Source: Lysinibacillus sphaericus
GTDB lineage: Bacteria > Bacillota > Bacilli > Bacillales_A > Planococcaceae
Direction of reading: 5' to 3'
Length of the DNA: 64,000 nucleotides
Assembly (NCBI RefSeq): GCF_002982115.1
Contig: NZ_CP019980.1
Location: forward strand, 1,682,001-1,746,000
Translations under genes and position numbers: made by a program
The notes under the pieces: model-generated
Seen by the model: the letters and a program-made list of their open reading frames with translations, nothing else
Database searches by the model: none
What the model was told of the DNA's origin: nothing
Part shown: in pieces, positions 63,340-64,000 of the stretch
How positions within the stretch are numbered: the first letter of the stretch is position 1
How the letters are laid out: every line of letters starts with the position of its first letter

Positions 63340-64000
63340 TTGTTTGCCAATCAATATCCACATTTTCAAAAAGGTCGTATTTTAAAGCGAGAAATGTTGG
63401 AGAATTTACGAGATTATCCAAGAGAGTTTTTAGATCTGTATTTCCAAGATTACTCGAATGGCATTATTGCGGGTGTCCATATTATTGTAGCAGATTCACA
63501 ACTCATTATTACAAAAGGCATTATTAAGCATAATGGAAGGCTATATATGCTACATAGTAGCTATGAGCTTCCTTATGAAGCTACAGGGCACGAAACGATA
63601 TTAAAAGTACGATTTCCTGAAGCAGTGAATAACCTTGATTATACCCATTACACAACAGAAATTATTTTAGATGATTCCGTTGATCTTGCACAAAATGAAC
63701 TAGAATTAGCACGCTTTAAATTAAAATTAGGAGCCAAACTGCGCTCACAGCATATCGACTTTCTCGACTTTGCAACTGAATATAACACAGTAAACTATCA
63801 TCATTGTCATTATGCTGGCATACAAAAAAGCACCTACCACCCACTTATATTGCAATATTTTGCACGAGAGCTTTTAAAATATCGTCCAACCAATCCATAT
63901 GATATAGCTTTTGCCTTAGAGTGTTTAAATCAGGAGAGAGTGCAACGAGATGCGATTGATTTCTATATTTGCAATAGGCTAGAGCTAGACTATCAAACGT
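63340..64000 (+). CDS. candidate baseplate protein (partial, cut by window end)
   Basis: Open from TTG at 63340, with AGAGGTGGGTGA upstream, to the window edge (220 codons). The N-terminus MFANQYPHFQKGRILKREML, the segment GIIAGVHIIVADSQLIITKG and IIKHNGRLYML resemble in order the start of TssK-like and phage baseplate/tail proteins (entry helix, then strands ending in G-x-I). This is weak evidence. A GTG at 63328 in the same frame is an alternative start. The stop is not in the window. Confidence 0.55.
   Translation, partial: MFANQYPHFQKGRILKREMLENLRDYPREFLDLYFQDYSNGIIAGVHIIVADSQLIITKGIIKHNGRLYMLHSSYELPYEATGHETILKVRFPEAVNNLDYTHYTTEIILDDSVDLAQNELELARFKLKLGAKLRSQHIDFLDFATEYNTVNYHHCHYAGIQKSTYHPLILQYFARELLKYRPTNPYDIAFALECLNQERVQRDAIDFYICNRLELDYQT

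Noticed and set aside
50103-64000. Prophage
   Set aside because: Tail-like proteins are suggested, but no integrase, terminase, portal, capsid, holin or lysin gene is seen, and kinase, PP2C and FHA genes are not usual for phage. The part beyond the edge could change this.
1-64000. CRISPR arrays, tRNA and rRNA genes
   Set aside because: Scanned by eye on both strands; no regular repeat-spacer rows, no cloverleaf-type segments and no rRNA-like conserved stretches were found.

Overview
The window looks like a chromosomal segment of a low-GC Gram-positive member of the Bacillales, most likely Planococcaceae (Lysinibacillus/Solibacillus type). The support is the gene content and order (the yqgN-yqgQ and yqgW-yqgX-yqgY neighbourhoods, comGA-GG followed by aroK and gcvT-gcvPA-gcvPB, pstSCAB-phoU, ltaS, rpmG), strong AGGAGG ribosome sites, frequent TTG/GTG starts and many short intrinsic terminators. 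The species call is an inference from memory of synteny. No rRNA, tRNA or CRISPR was seen.

Layout. 0-8.9 kb: a thioredoxin-like protein, a TPR protein, a membrane GGDEF-EAL protein with a degenerate GGDEF half, malic enzyme, an esterase, proC and ctaB. 8.96-10.25 kb: an intact IS3/IS150-type element that has landed in the loop of the terminator shared by ctaB and a phosphoesterase gene. 10.2-18.1 kb: mostly minus-strand genes (phosphoesterase, XRE and MerR regulators, HlyC/CorC-type membrane protein, lipoprotein, HAD nucleotidase, ispG, small membrane proteins). 18.3-29.9 kb: Na/Pi cotransporter, sodA, a class B penicillin-binding protein and a PhoP-type pstSCAB-phoU operon. 30-40.8 kb: MscS channel, T-box-controlled trpE-trpG, MltG-like protein, rpmG, formyl-THF cycloligase, ltaS, TlpA/ResA-like protein, the yqgW/X/Y group and a regulator. 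41.1-45.4 kb: the complete comG operon and aroK. 45.5-49.9 kb: a tandem glycine riboswitch and the glycine cleavage genes.

The most interesting region runs from 50.1 kb to the right edge and is cut by it. It codes for a soluble Ser/Thr kinase, a 722-residue protein whose N-terminus reads like TssB/VipA and whose C-terminus reads like TssC/VipB (a candidate fused contractile sheath), an Hcp/TssD-like tube protein, a J-domain protein, two FHA proteins, a membrane PP2C phosphatase, a membrane pseudo-PP2C with an outside helical/TPR region, two proteins of unknown family, a large actin/Hsp70-fold ATPase with a SAP-like N-terminus, and a partial ORF that may be a baseplate protein. I read this as a candidate contractile injection (type VI-like) system in a monoderm bacterium, with its own kinase/phosphatase/FHA switch and an Hsp70/J-domain pair. 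Spike, tape-measure and AAA+ genes are not in view.

The locus also has unusual RNA-level features: a long leader with repeated TTAGTGAAG boxes, a hairpin between Shine-Dalgarno and start codon of the sheath gene, paired hairpins between sheath and tube genes, and a terminator-like hairpin after the tube gene. Together these suggest that sheath and tube are set to higher expression than the downstream genes.
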